From Collybia mongolica (taxonomy: Eukaryota; Basidiomycota; Agaricomycetes; Agaricales; Clitocybaceae): a DNA stretch of 64,000 nt. The stretch lies in the NCBI GenBank assembly GCA_013420905.1, contig JAAXNY010000008.1, forward strand, positions 930,001 to 994,000, read 5' to 3'. Positions 12,201 through 23,983 of this stretch are shown here, one piece after another. The notes beneath the pieces are model-generated. The model was not told where the DNA came from, did not search any database, and saw only the letters and a program-made list of their open reading frames with translations. Both the position numbers and the translations under genes were made by a program. The first letter of the stretch is position 1. Every line of letters starts with the position of its first letter.

Positions 12201-14955
12201 TTGCAACGCACTTTGATCACACTTGGTATAAGGCATGGCATACCTGGGCTCTTTCCAACTTTGACGTGATTGGGTACATGGAAAGTCAAAATACAGGTCG
12301 ACCTGTTGACTTCCCAGGAAGTGGAATATCTGCGCATGTTGTACAAGCCGTAGACGGTAAGTGTCACGTTGTAAAATTCCTTGCTTAGTCTCATAAGTTT
12401 CCCACAGGTTTCTTCCGATCGATAGCGTTACGCAACGAAGAGGCTCTCCAAGATACCCTCCGCCTGCTCACGCTGTGGTTTAAATATGGGGTCCATGACG
12501 ACGTCAGTAATGCAATGGGCACTGGTTTCTCGTCTGTTGAAGTAGACACATGGCTTGAAGTCATACCCCAGGTAAGGAACTTCTGAAGTCCGTGAGAGAC
12601 CTCAACTTACACGAGTGATAGATCATAGCCCGAATTCAAACCCCCCATGCTAATATCCGACGGAATATAAATAACCTCCTGACAGATGTTGGAAAACATC
12701 ATCCTCAAGCGTTGATATACCCCCTTACTGTCGCCTCGAAATCATCAAGCAAAGCACGTAAAAATGCGGCCCTTGCTATCATGGAACGAATGCGAGAGCA
12801 CAGCCCTATAATTGTCCAGCAGGTACGCCTATATTATAGTCACATAACGACTACAACTTAATTTTATTTAGGCCTTAATTGTCAGCCGAGAGCTTATCCG
12901 TGTGGCGATTCTTTGGCATGAACTTTGGCACGAAGGCTTGGAGGAGGCATCTCGGCATTTCTTCACCGAGAAGAATCCGGACGGTATGATCAATGCATTA
13001 GAACCGTTACATGATATGCTTGAAGCTGTGAGTCGTGCTCGTCAATTACGGCTTCTCCGCCTAAACGTGAGGATGCCAGGGTCCCACAACCGCTCGTGAG
13101 ACGTCTTTTGCTCAAGTCTTCGGTCGAGAGCTCCACGAAGCCCGTGAAGCATGTCGTCGATGGCGTATGTATAATGATACAAGTGAATTGGACAAAGCTT
13201 GGGACATATACTATGGAGTAAGTCATAGATCTTTTATGTTATGTGCGTTCCATAATAAATCTCTCCGCCCACCAGGTCTTCAAGAAAGTCGAGAAACAAC
13301 TACCGCAGCTAACAACACTGGATCTACAATATGTGTCTCCAAGTCTACTCAAAGCGCGAAATCTTGAATTAGCGGTTCCAGGTAATCAATTCAGAAAATA
13401 GGGGATTCTGGTTACTAACTAATTCCAGGTACCTACCAAAGTGGACGGTCAATCATCACTATCGCGAGCTTTGCAACCAAACTGACGGTCATAGCATCGA
13501 AACAACGCCCCCGACGCCTTTCTCTTAAGGGTAGCGATGGCAGAGATTACCAATATGTGCTGAAAGGTACTTCGAATTTGGCCTTTACTTTACTTCGTGT
13601 CCCTAAACTTGACCTCCCAGGCCATGAGGATCTTCGTCAGGATGAACGAGTCATGCAACTATTCAGCCTTGTCAATACTCTCCTCTCTGTTGACACCAAC
13701 AGTTTCAAGCGCCGTCTCCATATTCAAATTTATCCTGTTATCCCTTTGGCGCCAAACGCGGGTCTTCTGGGTTGGGTACAAGACAGTGACACCCTACATG
13801 TACTAATACGCGACTATCGCGACTCGAGAAAGGTTCTACTCAATATCGAGTACCGATTGATGCTCCAGGTATGACCCACATATACCTGGTTCTTACTCAT
13901 GCCTACCTTTCCCCTATAGATGGCGCCAGACTATGAGAACCTCACCTTGCTTCAGAAAGTCGAAGTCTTCGAATATGCTCTTGAGAATACTACTGGACAA
14001 GACCTCTATCGCGTCCTTTGGCTGAAAAGTATCAACTCGGAACATTGGCTTGAGCGACGTGCAACGTATACGCGGTCGCTTGCCGTGAACAGTATGGTGG
14101 GACATATTCTAGGTCTTGGTGACCGTCACCCGTCCAATCTGTTACTCGAGCGGAGCACCGGGAAGGTGGTCCATATCGACTTTGGTGATTGCTTTGAGGT
14201 TGCAATGCATCGCGAAAAGTTCCCAGAGAAGGTACCATTCCGGTTAACGAGAATGTTGACTCACGCAATGGAGGTACGTTAATACATCATCAACGCATGT
14301 TCACGGCCGGCCTTAACCCGAGGCCTATAGGTCAGCGGCATCGAGGGGAGCTTCAGGAGAACATGTGAAATTACCATGCAAGTCTTGCGTGATAATAAAG
14401 AATCCTTGATGGCTGTCTTGGAGGCATTTGTCTACGACCCATTGATCAACTGGAGGCTTATGCAAACAGAGGGCGATGGGCGAAGAGGTGAAGGTGAAAC
14501 ACTATATCTTTGACTTCTGTTGATATTGGGCTGACATGTTCGTTCTAGACCCGGAGGCGGACCCTGAACGCGCCGCGGAGTTAGCAAAGGTGGCAGCCCA
14601 TCCTCAAGGCCCAACACGAAAACTCAAGGCCGATGAAAGTGATATTTTCAATGGTAGGCATACTTGTTATATCCCTTCAAGGACTGCGTACTCATAATGA
14701 CGATAGAAACCGAAGGCCAAGGTCAGGAAGTTCGGAACGAGCGAGCTTTATTTGTTTACAATAGGGTCCAAAATAAACTTACTGGTAAGTCTTTTGTTTC
14801 CACACAACCCACGATGCTCACGATGACCACCAGGCCGTGATTTCAACCCTGAGGTTGCTCTCAGCGTTGAGATACAGGTTGATAGATTAATTGAGCAAGC
14901 CACCTCCTTCGAGAATCTTTGTCAGTGTTTCTCTGGGTGGTGTGCGTTTTGGTAG
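6259..14955 (+). CDS. TOR1: TOR serine/threonine kinase (PIKK family)
   Basis: This is the catalytic subunit of TOR complexes, which match growth, translation and autophagy to nutrients. The start is ATG 6259 ([19 protein letters not shown]) and the stop TAG 14953-14955. About 30 short introns leave roughly 2,350 residues, the usual TOR length. In order: HEAT repeats (about 6.3-10.2 kb), FAT domain (about 10.3-12.6 kb), FRB domain (12.9-13.3 kb; [14 protein letters not shown] and [12 protein letters not shown]), kinase (13.5-14.3 kb; [15 protein letters not shown], catalytic loop [15 protein letters not shown] motif HIDFGDCFE) and FATC ending [12 protein letters not shown]. The FRB serine that contacts FKBP12-rapamycin (in EEASR) and the matching tryptophan (KAWD) are both present, so the protein should be rapamycin-sensitive. 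No frameshift was seen. This is the only TOR gene in the window. Confidence 0.97.
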
Positions 14956-15186
14956 ACAAGCTTGGATGAGAGTTTTTTTGGACGTTTCGGTTGCATATAC
15001 CATACTGTAACATCTGTACTATCTTAGTCCATTGTTCTCGATATAGAATTTATTCACTCAAGACACGCGATGAAGCCATTTTGAGGCTCCAAGTTCTAAA
15101 AATAGCAATATGTGCTGCCTTGTCCAAATATATGGAAACAGTTTTTAGCAGTTGTAATTTCTTCCGGGGCAACTTTCAGAGACGAC

Positions 15187-15910
15187 TCAGGGAAACAACT
15201 TATATTTGAGACAACTTTCCTTGAGATGATTTTGGTGAGACGATGTAACACATACTCGACAATGATATAGGACTGGTTTGGACCATGCATCATCGCCCTG
15301 CACGAGGTTAAAAACTATTCTTTCCCCCCAACCGTTGGGCCGTAAGTACCTCTCCTGATCAATATTCTCACTCTTTCCCCCCCTGTATATCCGTACAGCC
15401 TTTCCCTGCCCCTCTAATAAGTTTTGGGGCGATACGATGCAAAAGCGATTTCCGTGTCGAGAGCACTTGTTTGATACATCTATTAGACTGTAGTCTAGAG
15501 TTGCAAAAAGAAACCGGTAAAAGCCTTCATGTTGGCACTTCTTCAGTACTCTGAGAAGACCATTATCACCAAATGATGAACAGCCCCAGCTGAAGTCCGT
15601 GATTAGATTTCCGCAGTTTTGCCAGTCCTCTGGACAGTTCCAGGCCAAAATAAGCGGAGAAATTTCAACCGGGAAATAGAATCACAGCTTGTGGTATTCA
15701 AATCTCCCAAGTCCTGGCATCACTCCACGCGACCAATGGAAATAGCGGCCTGGGCAGCTTGGCCATATTTAAGGAAACCGATTGCCTCTGTATTCCAAAT
15801 GTCCAGCATCCATACCATTGCAAAGCCTACTGGGCTATTCCCTCCATCCAGTAATATTTGGAGATAAGACAAGTGGTCCTCCTGGATCCAAAAAAGGGTG
15901 CTGCCGGAGA
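15187..15910 (-). pseudogene. Degenerate copy B of the unrecognised protein near 5 kb
   Basis: A coding-like exon (LFWIQEDHLSYLQILLDGG, AMVWMLDIWNTEAIGFLKYG) ends at a stop. A second stretch in another frame reads YFPVEISPLILAWNCPEDWQ, then SSFGDNGLLRVLKKCQHEGF, running to a stop at 15187. PVEIS..IL, C..DWQN and SF.DNG.L...KK appear in the same order in the 4.8-5.3 kb relic. An in-frame TGA just before YFPVEIS and no usable splice acceptor suggest decay, though an intron arrangement I missed is possible. It lies just downstream of TOR on the opposite strand. Function unknown. Confidence 0.45.
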
Positions 15911-15915
15911 CTCCT

Positions 15916-16555
15916 CTATGGGGCCAAAGAGGGCCAGGTAACAGTCCTTTGAGACGTGGTCGTATAGCGGAAGTGGAGCTCCCTTGTCGTTACGGAGGCA
16001 GTAATATGTCGGTTCTGTACATCATTCAACGCAAAATAGGGCTTTATAGCATAGGCAAGAGCCAAAGACGGACTCTCCTGAATAACTGAGATGTGTTTGA
16101 TGTGTGATGTTAGTGAACCCGTCGACTGGGATCCGCTTGATTCCGGGATGTCTATACACCACCAGCCTACCATGGGACTGACAAGAAACTGGCAAATACT
16201 GGCAATTCGTCTTCCTCAGCAACCATCAAGCATATTGCCATATCGACTCGTGCTTTTTCTGGAAAATGATGGAGAATTCCTGCTGCATGCACGGGGGTTA
16301 CAGAGAGTGTTGATATGTGAAAAGCCCTATTAACACTCAGGTCGACCAGATTATTCACAGTGAGCATAATAAACACCTGGGGAAGGTTGCCTGAGTCAGC
16401 AGTCCATGCACTCTTGATTTGTTTTTATTTAAAACCACGTGATCTTCTGAATCTGAAGTCACAAACTCAACAAGATCAATTTCATTCAAAGTACTTTCCA
16501 TTCCCAAACGTTGAAATCTGTTGAACTGAGAAGGTACAGAATCACAAGATAACAT
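15916..16555 (-). other. Coding-like fragments, possible N-terminal part of the 15.2-15.9 kb relic
   Basis: From 16555 leftwards a possible first exon (MLSCDSVPSQFNRFQRLGME) could splice through a 50-nt intron (GTGTTTATT..TTAATAG) to FHISTLSVTPVHAAGILHHF. After that frames disagree, and open stretches such as SHIKHISVIQESPSLALAYA follow. No domain is recognised. It may be one multi-exon gene with the downstream relic, or debris. Confidence 0.25.
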
Positions 16556-16772
16556 TGACGAAAGGTTGGCAGACTCCTACACGCCCATTCCCACTCATAC
16601 TCTTCATGGGCATCCGCCTGCCCTGGTCATCTTATGTGTGTTTAAGGCAATTTGAGAAGCCAAATCATGGTGTTGGGCGGCTGCATAGAGGACACTTAGA
16701 TGTTTTAAGGAATTGGGGTCAATCTGTGCGTCCCCTCTGTACAAGTAACGCAATGTGGTCTTATGAGCCCAG

Positions 16773-18735
16773 GTCCGGGGTATACATCAAGGCGGTAGCA
16801 GTGATGAAGTTGACTCGAGGAGTGACTTGGCCGTCATCTCGACGCTGAAACGGGAAAACCTACGGAGTTGCGATTTTATTGATACAAGAGGGAAACGATC
16901 CCCGTTAATTCGTGTTCAACTATTTAAAGGCGATGGCAGTCTCTCGCAACGTGTTTTATGCCAACTGAAACCTCGCCCGACGTTCCCCTTGGACGGTGGA
17001 GGCTTCCTGTATTTCCATGTTCCCCAGGGGAAGCCACCAATCTCTGGAGAGCTCCGCTTCCGTGTCACACCAACTGACAAACCGGAAAGTTTCGACGAAG
17101 GACATGACATGACGAGGCCGAGTGGCTTCCATTGGCGAATGCAGCTCCTTGTCATGCCAGCACATCTGCGTTATCTTGCAGTTCGCGATCGGCTAATTAC
17201 GCCACTCGTAGCTGCAGAATGTGAACAATATGGCTTGACCGAAGGCCACGGATGGAGGAGGGCCATACTACACTACCTGGACCAACCTTTCCTTCTCGAT
17301 TTTCAAGCCAGGACGCTATCCCTCCGGCTCGCATATGGCGGCGACATTCAGAATGTATGCATCCATAATCCTGCTCGAGACCTTCGGGTGCCAAGCTATC
17401 CTGCGCCGTACAGAGGTATGTATTATGAAATACCTTTCTCTACGATCTAAACGACGTGCACATTATAGGGAATGCAGTCGTTCGTTTTGAGCTGTCAACT
17501 CACCCAGAACATGCCAAAGCTAACAGGGTGGTAATTCGCATTATCAAATTACTCCAGCCTGTGGAACCTGTCATTCCAAATTATGACGGATACATTGAAC
17601 GGCCTACAGAATGGTCTCTCCTCTCAACTCGCGATTCAGGTGGTGTGCAACGACCCCGTACTATTAACCTCTGGCGGAATGAAATAGGCAGCGTTGGCTT
17701 GAATGTATTCTTCTCTGGGGAACATGGTCAGCAGGAACAGTTTTTTTTCGGTTTTTGTGTCGCATTTAACGCAAGCAACTTTATTATCAGATCTGAGACG
17801 ACGCAATAACCGTGTTATATCTTCCCTAGATCCAAGTCGTATTCAAGCCTCAGATGTTCTTCAACTCGTTGAAGCTCAAAGAATGCTCTCTATTTTCATC
17901 CAAAATGACACCCCCACAAAAGTTCCGTTACAGATACCGCGTTTACCCCAAGACCATCCCGATCGACGGAGTCGTAACTCTTATGGATTCTTATACTACT
18001 ACAAACCATTTAACCTCCCAGAAATAGCCGGTGAACTTCGGCTTCGTCTCACTCCTACGCGAGATCCCTCCTCCTTTGCCCAAGGAAAGGATCTCAAAGA
18101 ACTCGATGGGAGTACCTGGAGTCTCTCGCTTTTGAGGCTTGCGTCCGATGCACAGTTTAACCCTCTGTGTCAGAAACTTGTTCAAGATCAGCTTGTCACG
18201 TCGTCGTCGGTATTGCATTGCCGAAAGCTTATGGCTAATTCCCATTCGGTTGTGAAACACCCTATTTCAACGCCCTTCATTCACACATTGGAGCAACCCT
18301 TTGAGCTTAAATTCTTGAGGGATTTTTTCAGAATTTTTATTGTTGGAAGTAACAAAATTGGCCGCCTCATCATCAAGAAAGCGCGCCATATAGATCAGAA
18401 TGGAGAACGTTTTACAGGTATGCCAGATGGTTTTACATTCTTGGTTATATTAGCCTTACATGTTCACTGTAGGCAAGGCTTGGGTCCGGTTTGAAATGTC
18501 ACCGTTTGAAAACGATGATGGCAAGACTGTACTCGTATTGCGGTTGCTTCAACTCATGGACCCCAGCGAATCTGCTCCGTCAAGTCCACCTGGTCAGCAA
18601 TGCATACCAACTTTCGAGAATGGACCATTGGTTTCGCAGCTAAATTCCTTTGGGGAAACAACAGTTTATCAAGTTCGAGTTATTCGCCGATCAGCTCTGC
18701 GGCTCTTGTGGCCAGACGACCATAAATTCACATGA
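16773..18735 (+). CDS. Unrecognised fungal protein with two tandem repeated units (5' exon uncertain)
   Basis: An acceptor at 16771-16772 opens a long frame that joins across introns at about 17415-17468, 17728-17791 and 18417-18471. Two related units of about 270 residues follow each other. Unit 1 has GFLYFHVPQGKPPISGELRF, LDQPFLLDF and NAVVRFELSTH; unit 2 has GFLYYYKPFNLPEIAGELRL, LEQPFELKF and KAWVRFEMSPF at matching positions. Unit 2 has no Met of its own near its start and joins unit 1 in frame, so I read one gene with an internal duplication. The first exon upstream of 16773 is not certain; a short exon with MGIRLPWSSY near 16607 fits the phase. No catalytic motif is visible. I recall similar 'SGELRFR' proteins only as uncharacterised Agaricomycetes families. 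Confidence 0.6.
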
Positions 18736-18816
18736 TGAATTTATATTGGCTGTCGAAACTCACTGCAGGTTCCACATAGGCTCAAACTCTCGGTTGGTCC
18801 TACCTCGAAGACGATA

Positions 18817-19700
18817 ATGGCACAGCCGATTTATCAACTGTTTCAACATAATGATAAAACACGGGCGAATATGCTAGCGGTATATCTGTATAATACACAT
18901 CTTCCACACCATGCAGCTGAACTCGCACCATTTATGCAGCCCGCGACAGTCCTTCAAATAATTCATTCTTCGACTTTGGCCTTTGACGTACAATGCCCTA
19001 TGATTCTCTGTATCACATTACATATGTGGATTGTACATATCTTGCGTGTTTGATTCATAAGAGTAAAAACAAGGGAACTTTTCTGGTCAAGCGAGGTAAC
19101 GTGGTTTTGGTGCCTGTGGCTGCTTCGCCAGGCAAAAATTGGGGAGTGGCTCGAGATGTTCCACTGATCGAAGGCTGGTGGGGATGGGCACTACGTTTTG
19201 GGTAGAGATGTCTTCGATGCTGAAGTTTTGGGATTTGGGTACATGATTGGCCATCGTCGTAGAAATTTGGTTTTTTAGGTAAGAGGTTAGTGGTGGGGGA
19301 GTTGGGTTTGTGGTATATTTTTTATGATGTTCCTCTACAGGTTGCGGCGCTCCTATGCACCATATCAATACAGGAGCAGTTGATGATGATCCCGAGCGTT
19401 GCACTGAGACATCCGAAGGCTTTTCAAGGCTCTCAGAGACTCAGACGTCGTCAGCGCTGTGTTTACTCTGCTCCGAGGTCCCCTCAGATCGCAAATCTCC
19501 CCGTACAGTGTACTGGTAAGCGGACACACAACTGGGCGCACGCTTTGCGGGCGTCATAGAAGTTCTAGCTGGCAGGTCTGTTTTCCGTGAACTCAATAGA
19601 CAGACGGGGGTTAGAAACAACCTGCCAAAGTGTGGATGCTGGACAAAATTGGCATGTTTTAGTCCACGGGAAGTGCTGTCGGTTTAATATAGTGACAGAC
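18817..19700 (+). pseudogene. Coding-like fragments of an unrecognised gene, probably broken
   Basis: Three stretches look coding: 18817-19053 (YLYNTHLPHHAAELAPFMQP), 18993-19205 in a different frame (KGTFLVKRGNVVLVPVAASP) and, after an acceptor near 19340, CGAPMHHINTGAVDDDPERC up to SPRTVYW before a GTAAGC donor. The first two overlap out of frame and need a frame change to join. No known domain is recognised. It may be a decayed gene downstream of the two-unit protein. Confidence 0.3.
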
Positions 19701-19782
19701 GTAATATGTTATTGGGCGAAGGCATGAAAGACTATTGAACGACGGAGCGAGGCTCTAGTATTACTGAAGAACAGTGCTATAC

Positions 19783-22090
19783 CTATTTACCATTCTTGAA
19801 TTCGTCTTGGACCTGTTGATGGGAGTAAGGGTGTGATAATCTGAATGGAATGGGACAAGCAAACCTCTCCTGCAAAGGCGTCGTCAAGGAGAAAGCGGAA
19901 GCCAGTGTGCGCCAAGCCTTTTGTGACCAACATGGTCGCATCGTGAGCCTCTTGGGTGATCGCAGAAGCCGCGAAAGCGGCGGTATGATTGCCACCACCA
20001 GGTTGCGTTGGAATAGCTATGTGAGAGACTTCAACCTAAAAGGAAGTAGTGACTTATAGAATAGCTCACCGTATAACGGATGAAGGGATGGTATTTCTGG
20101 TGGGGGTCAATACATTAAGTTAGCGGCTTCTAGTGGGACATACCGTAGGTGACATTTCCCTGAGATTATAAATGTCAGTCCTGACCTTGTAGAACGTTTG
20201 GGAAGAACTCACGAAATCTGTTGAGGCCGTAGTACTAATATGAGTCAACTCCATACCATATCGGCTGATCCTGCCGCCAAAATCTTTTGCTGTAGAGACC
20301 ATTAGTTTAGCCAAGCAAATACCTATTATCGGGAAATCGTACACAGCACTTTGTTCTGACGCAGATCAAAGTATGGGAGTTCAAAATTTATCTCAACACG
20401 ACAGCCGGTCGCTGTTGCGGCAGCCCTATATCCGAGGTCAGTATGGGAGTGTCAAATGGGTGTGTAGAAGCCTCTCTTACACAAAACAAGCCCTAACGCG
20501 CTTGACCAAGTCGTTGACTTCTGCAATGCTTGGTGCACGTACAAGGTAGGTTAATTTAGAATAATCCGGGATAACTGGCAGAATGTCAATGATTTGGACA
20601 GCGTTGATCGAACAAAATCACGAACCGTTAGGTGCCCAATTATTTCCTTCCATTATACCGTGAACGCGGTAGTCCGGTTTCATTTGCTGGCGGAGAGCAG
20701 ATATATTTGAATATGCCTGAACTGCTGCGTCAAGGGCATTGATTCCCTCCCTTGCGACCAATTTAGCATTAGAGACATACTGAGGTCAGAGGAACTTACC
20801 AAGGAGCAGCTCCTGCATGAGCACTAGAAAGTGAAAACTACGTTTATTATTGGGGACAGCTGGTGTAAAGGAACCCACGTTTTTCCGAAGTATTCCACAT
20901 ACATTCCTTGCAAGGCATTCGTAGTTCCATCACTGGCAGTTTTAGGTGCGCCAACACTGGGGTGGCACCTATCAAGAAGTTCCGTCAAGCTAGCCCTTGT
21001 GATAACCCATAGAACGACCCACATGACACAAGCGTCCATGTCACTGTATCCTCCCCGTTCTATGAGTATCTCCTTTCCAGCTCCGCCCTCTTCAGCTAAG
21101 CTTCTCAGTGAGTTTTGAAAAATATAAGTAGGTCACAGGTAAGCGTACCCGGCGTCCCAAGGAGAACGACCTTGCCAGAAATATTGTGTGCTTGCAGCGC
21201 CTCTTTGACAGCAATCGCAACACCTACACCGGAGATAGCGATCAAGTTGTGGCCACAAGCGTGTCCCATATTCGGCAACGCGTCCATCTCAGAGTTGACG
21301 CCAAGTACTCTCCCACCCGTTCCGTGGGTATACTCGGCGCGGAACGCGGTCTCGAGCCCAAGGTAACACGGCGTTACACAGAACCCGTGATCCCCCATAA
21401 ACTTCATGAGATGCTTGGAAGCATATCTGAAATTTCAAGGTCAGTCCGATACAATGCGCCACGGTAGTCACGACATACCTTTCCTCAAAGCCGAGCTCGG
21501 GCTTTGCTGATTAATAAAAATGGACTCAATCTATCGGATATTGGGGTAGTTGAAAGTATATACGGACCGTGGATCTTCTTGCTGAGTTCACGAAGGTCAG
21601 GATTAATTTCGTCAAGCTTAGTCTCGATGGTCTTTAGCATATCGACGTCCAACATTGGTTCGGAAACCGCGCGGGGAGTATAGGTAGGGTGGTCGCCCAT
21701 GCGCCATGCTTCCGACTTCGGGCCGTATGAGAAATCACAATCTCCATGAAATGAGCTGCACCGGTGCGCAGAGTGCTGGAGGAGCGAGAAAGTGAGAACG
21801 TTGCCTTACATTGAGAACGAAACTCAACGCACCTCGGGGTTCCCTAGTTCACTGTACGCGGGAACTTTCTCATCCGCAGAGTAGTAGCTAGAGACTGCTG
21901 GGGCTGTTGCAACCTCTGCTGCCTTTCTATTCTCATCCGTACGACGTACGAGGGGACTTCTGAGCTTCCAACCACCCATGACTCCCAAAAACCCACTAAA
22001 GCAACCCGGCTGTGAGTTCGACTGGGGCATTTCGGTCGATAGATGAGTCAACGTGGAGTTAGTAGGTCCTTGAGAGCCTGCATGGGACAT
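19783..22090 (-). CDS. M20-family amidohydrolase/metallopeptidase (PM20D2-like)
   Basis: This is a predicted zinc-dependent amidohydrolase of the M20D type, acting on small peptide or N-acyl amino-acid substrates. About 12 exons join in frame. The N-terminal exon ([20 protein letters not shown] or the later [11 protein letters not shown]) splices to [12 protein letters not shown], then [15 protein letters not shown]. The metal-binding region reads [19 protein letters not shown]. The EE pair lies in [15 protein letters not shown], the next zinc region in [13 protein letters not shown], and the dimerisation region in YFGKTAHAGAAP. The C-terminus is [13 protein letters not shown], then VQDEFKNGK, with the stop at 19783-19785. 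One intron begins GTGGGT. No signal peptide is seen, so it is likely cytosolic. Neighbours on the same strand are the DUF7330 pair, with no obvious functional link. Confidence 0.85.
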
Positions 22091-22592
22091 GTACAGTTTG
22101 GTGACTTTAAGAAGACCTGGAGATCCGCTCGAAGATTAGGCCCGCGATCATATTTTTGCCACCTGAGAGTGCACCATATTCAACCCGATGATGTCGGCCA
22201 TAGGCGTGGCGCTTTCCAGAGCTCCATTTTTCACTCGTGGTACCGCATTTCCCAAAGCTAACGCAAGCAAGTTTAGAGTACTACAAACCACTGTCGACAC
22301 AAATATCAATGAAAAATCGGAGTTGCTGGGTATGTTTTAGTATATTAGCAACGAGAAGAAAAATGAATAATTCATTCTGCGCTGTCATACCTGACATCTG
22401 TTGGACGTTTGATATCGATTCCACCTCTTCAGGAGGGTTCCAGCGTATGATTTGGTCTGTGGTAGCGGTGCTGGTGCCGTAATAACGGCAAGTCTGGGGA
22501 AAATGAAAATAGGTTGAGCGTGGGAGGCCTATTCCAGTGATAGGCAAATCCATAAATAGCACAGATTATAGTACAAAAAAATCGCTTTGATT
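22091..22592. other. Intergenic stretch, nothing recognised
   Basis: This lies between the M20 gene start and the end of the first DUF7330 gene. One minus-strand ORF (22281-22562) has no recognisable motif or splice partner. Confidence 0.35.
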
Positions 22593-23733
22593 CTACTCCC
22601 TGCAGCATCCTCCAAAAATATTTCTCCAGAATCCACCGATTTTACTCTCATATATATCGAGACCATTTAGGCCCACAATTAACTGCCCACTGCGCGACTC
22701 CAATTGGCAAAAATCAATGACAGTATGTGTAGTGGCCGAGGCCCGCTCGCCAAAGAAGAAATAAACTCTTCTTCCCCTTGTTTAACTTTCGTCATAACGG
22801 CGGCGAGTTGTGGAAGGATGCTAAATTTCCCCTTGAGGGATTTAAGCTGCACAAGTCCGGAGAAAGTCTCTGGGAGGAACAGTACAATTTTGCCTATATC
22901 ACGACCTGTGAGGCAATGGAGTAAAACAAGTGATCCATTAAACACACCTTTCCTGGAGGAAACCTCGAGATCAATCCGCGGGTGCTCTGCCGAAGTTGGC
23001 TGCTGAAGGAATAATTAAACCCAATATCGGGCTACGTCATAGGCATAGGATAAACGGACGTACGAGCTTTATTTTGATATTGCCTGATCGACTTGCGACG
23101 ATCACCGAGGCCTTTGGACTGATATTCACGTCTCCGACAGTCGCAAGGTCCAATGTAATGTTTCCTTTTCTGGTGTGGAAGGATGCGTGAGGTGGAGATT
23201 TCTTCCGCAATTTGAATCCACTGGAGTCAAACCCAAGGCATGGAGTTATTGGATCGATATAGAAGGTACCTTCAGAACGATGCGATATATACCTCAATAT
23301 AAAATCAATATAACAATAAACAAAAATGATACCTTTCAAAGGTTCCTTGTGAGTCCGAAGATGTGGCTGATTTACAGACGCGAGGGGAGCGACTACTCGC
23401 CGTAACAAGCCCTGGCTGGTGCCATTGGACCTCGTGTATGGTGGAGGTTTCCCCTACGAAACAAAGTGTTGATATGGTCGGTTTCCAGCCTACTAAAGGA
23501 CAATGACGTACCTCAGTTTGGGGAGGGTCGCTGGGATTATCTTCGCTATCAATTCTGCTATATACTAAGTCCTTAGCAGGGAGAGGGGGCGTGGGGCTAC
23601 TTTCTTGTGGTTTATTAACCATTGAGAGTCTATCTGAGCGCACAAAACTAAGACGATTGTCGATAATTAAGTACCCATCAATAGACTGCGGTTCGTGTGA
23701 AGACTCCAAGAACATCCTACAACGGGATGGCAT
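22593..23733 (-). pseudogene. DUF7330-type protein, copy A, with frameshift near its C-terminus
   Basis: Exons join in frame from MPSRCRMFLESSHEPQSIDG through GKPPPYTRSNGTSQG, GTFYIDPITP, HASFHTRKGNITLDLATVGD, KASVIVASRSGNIKIKL and IVLFLPETFSGLVQLKSLKG. The repeated 'SGNI' strands and 'FLP.TFSG.IQL' are the DUF7330 pattern known from many Agaricomycetes proteins, function unknown. Near 22770 the frame carrying KVKQGEEEF runs to an early stop. The expected ending (FFGERASATTHTVIDFCQLE, SRSGQLIVGLNGLD, to a stop at 22593-22595) is intact in the neighbouring frame. No intron fits, so this is a frameshift or a sequencing error. The gene is paired with copy B downstream on the same strand. Confidence 0.65.
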
Positions 23734-23983
23734 ATCAAATTCCGCAGTCGCGGGGATGTACGATACCTCTTGAAATATGTCTGATGGTAGGACATCACAA
23801 GACGCCTAGCATAAGCCCTGCAAGGTCATGGCTGGCGGATCTGTATGCCAGGTACTGTAGGAAATTCAGGGTAGAAATTATATTCATCTAACATAGAATA
23901 GATATGATACCTGTACATAGATACAACAGTATAGGGGACTCCCCGTCTTGACGCGTTTGGCCAAGAATACTTTCTAACTTTCT

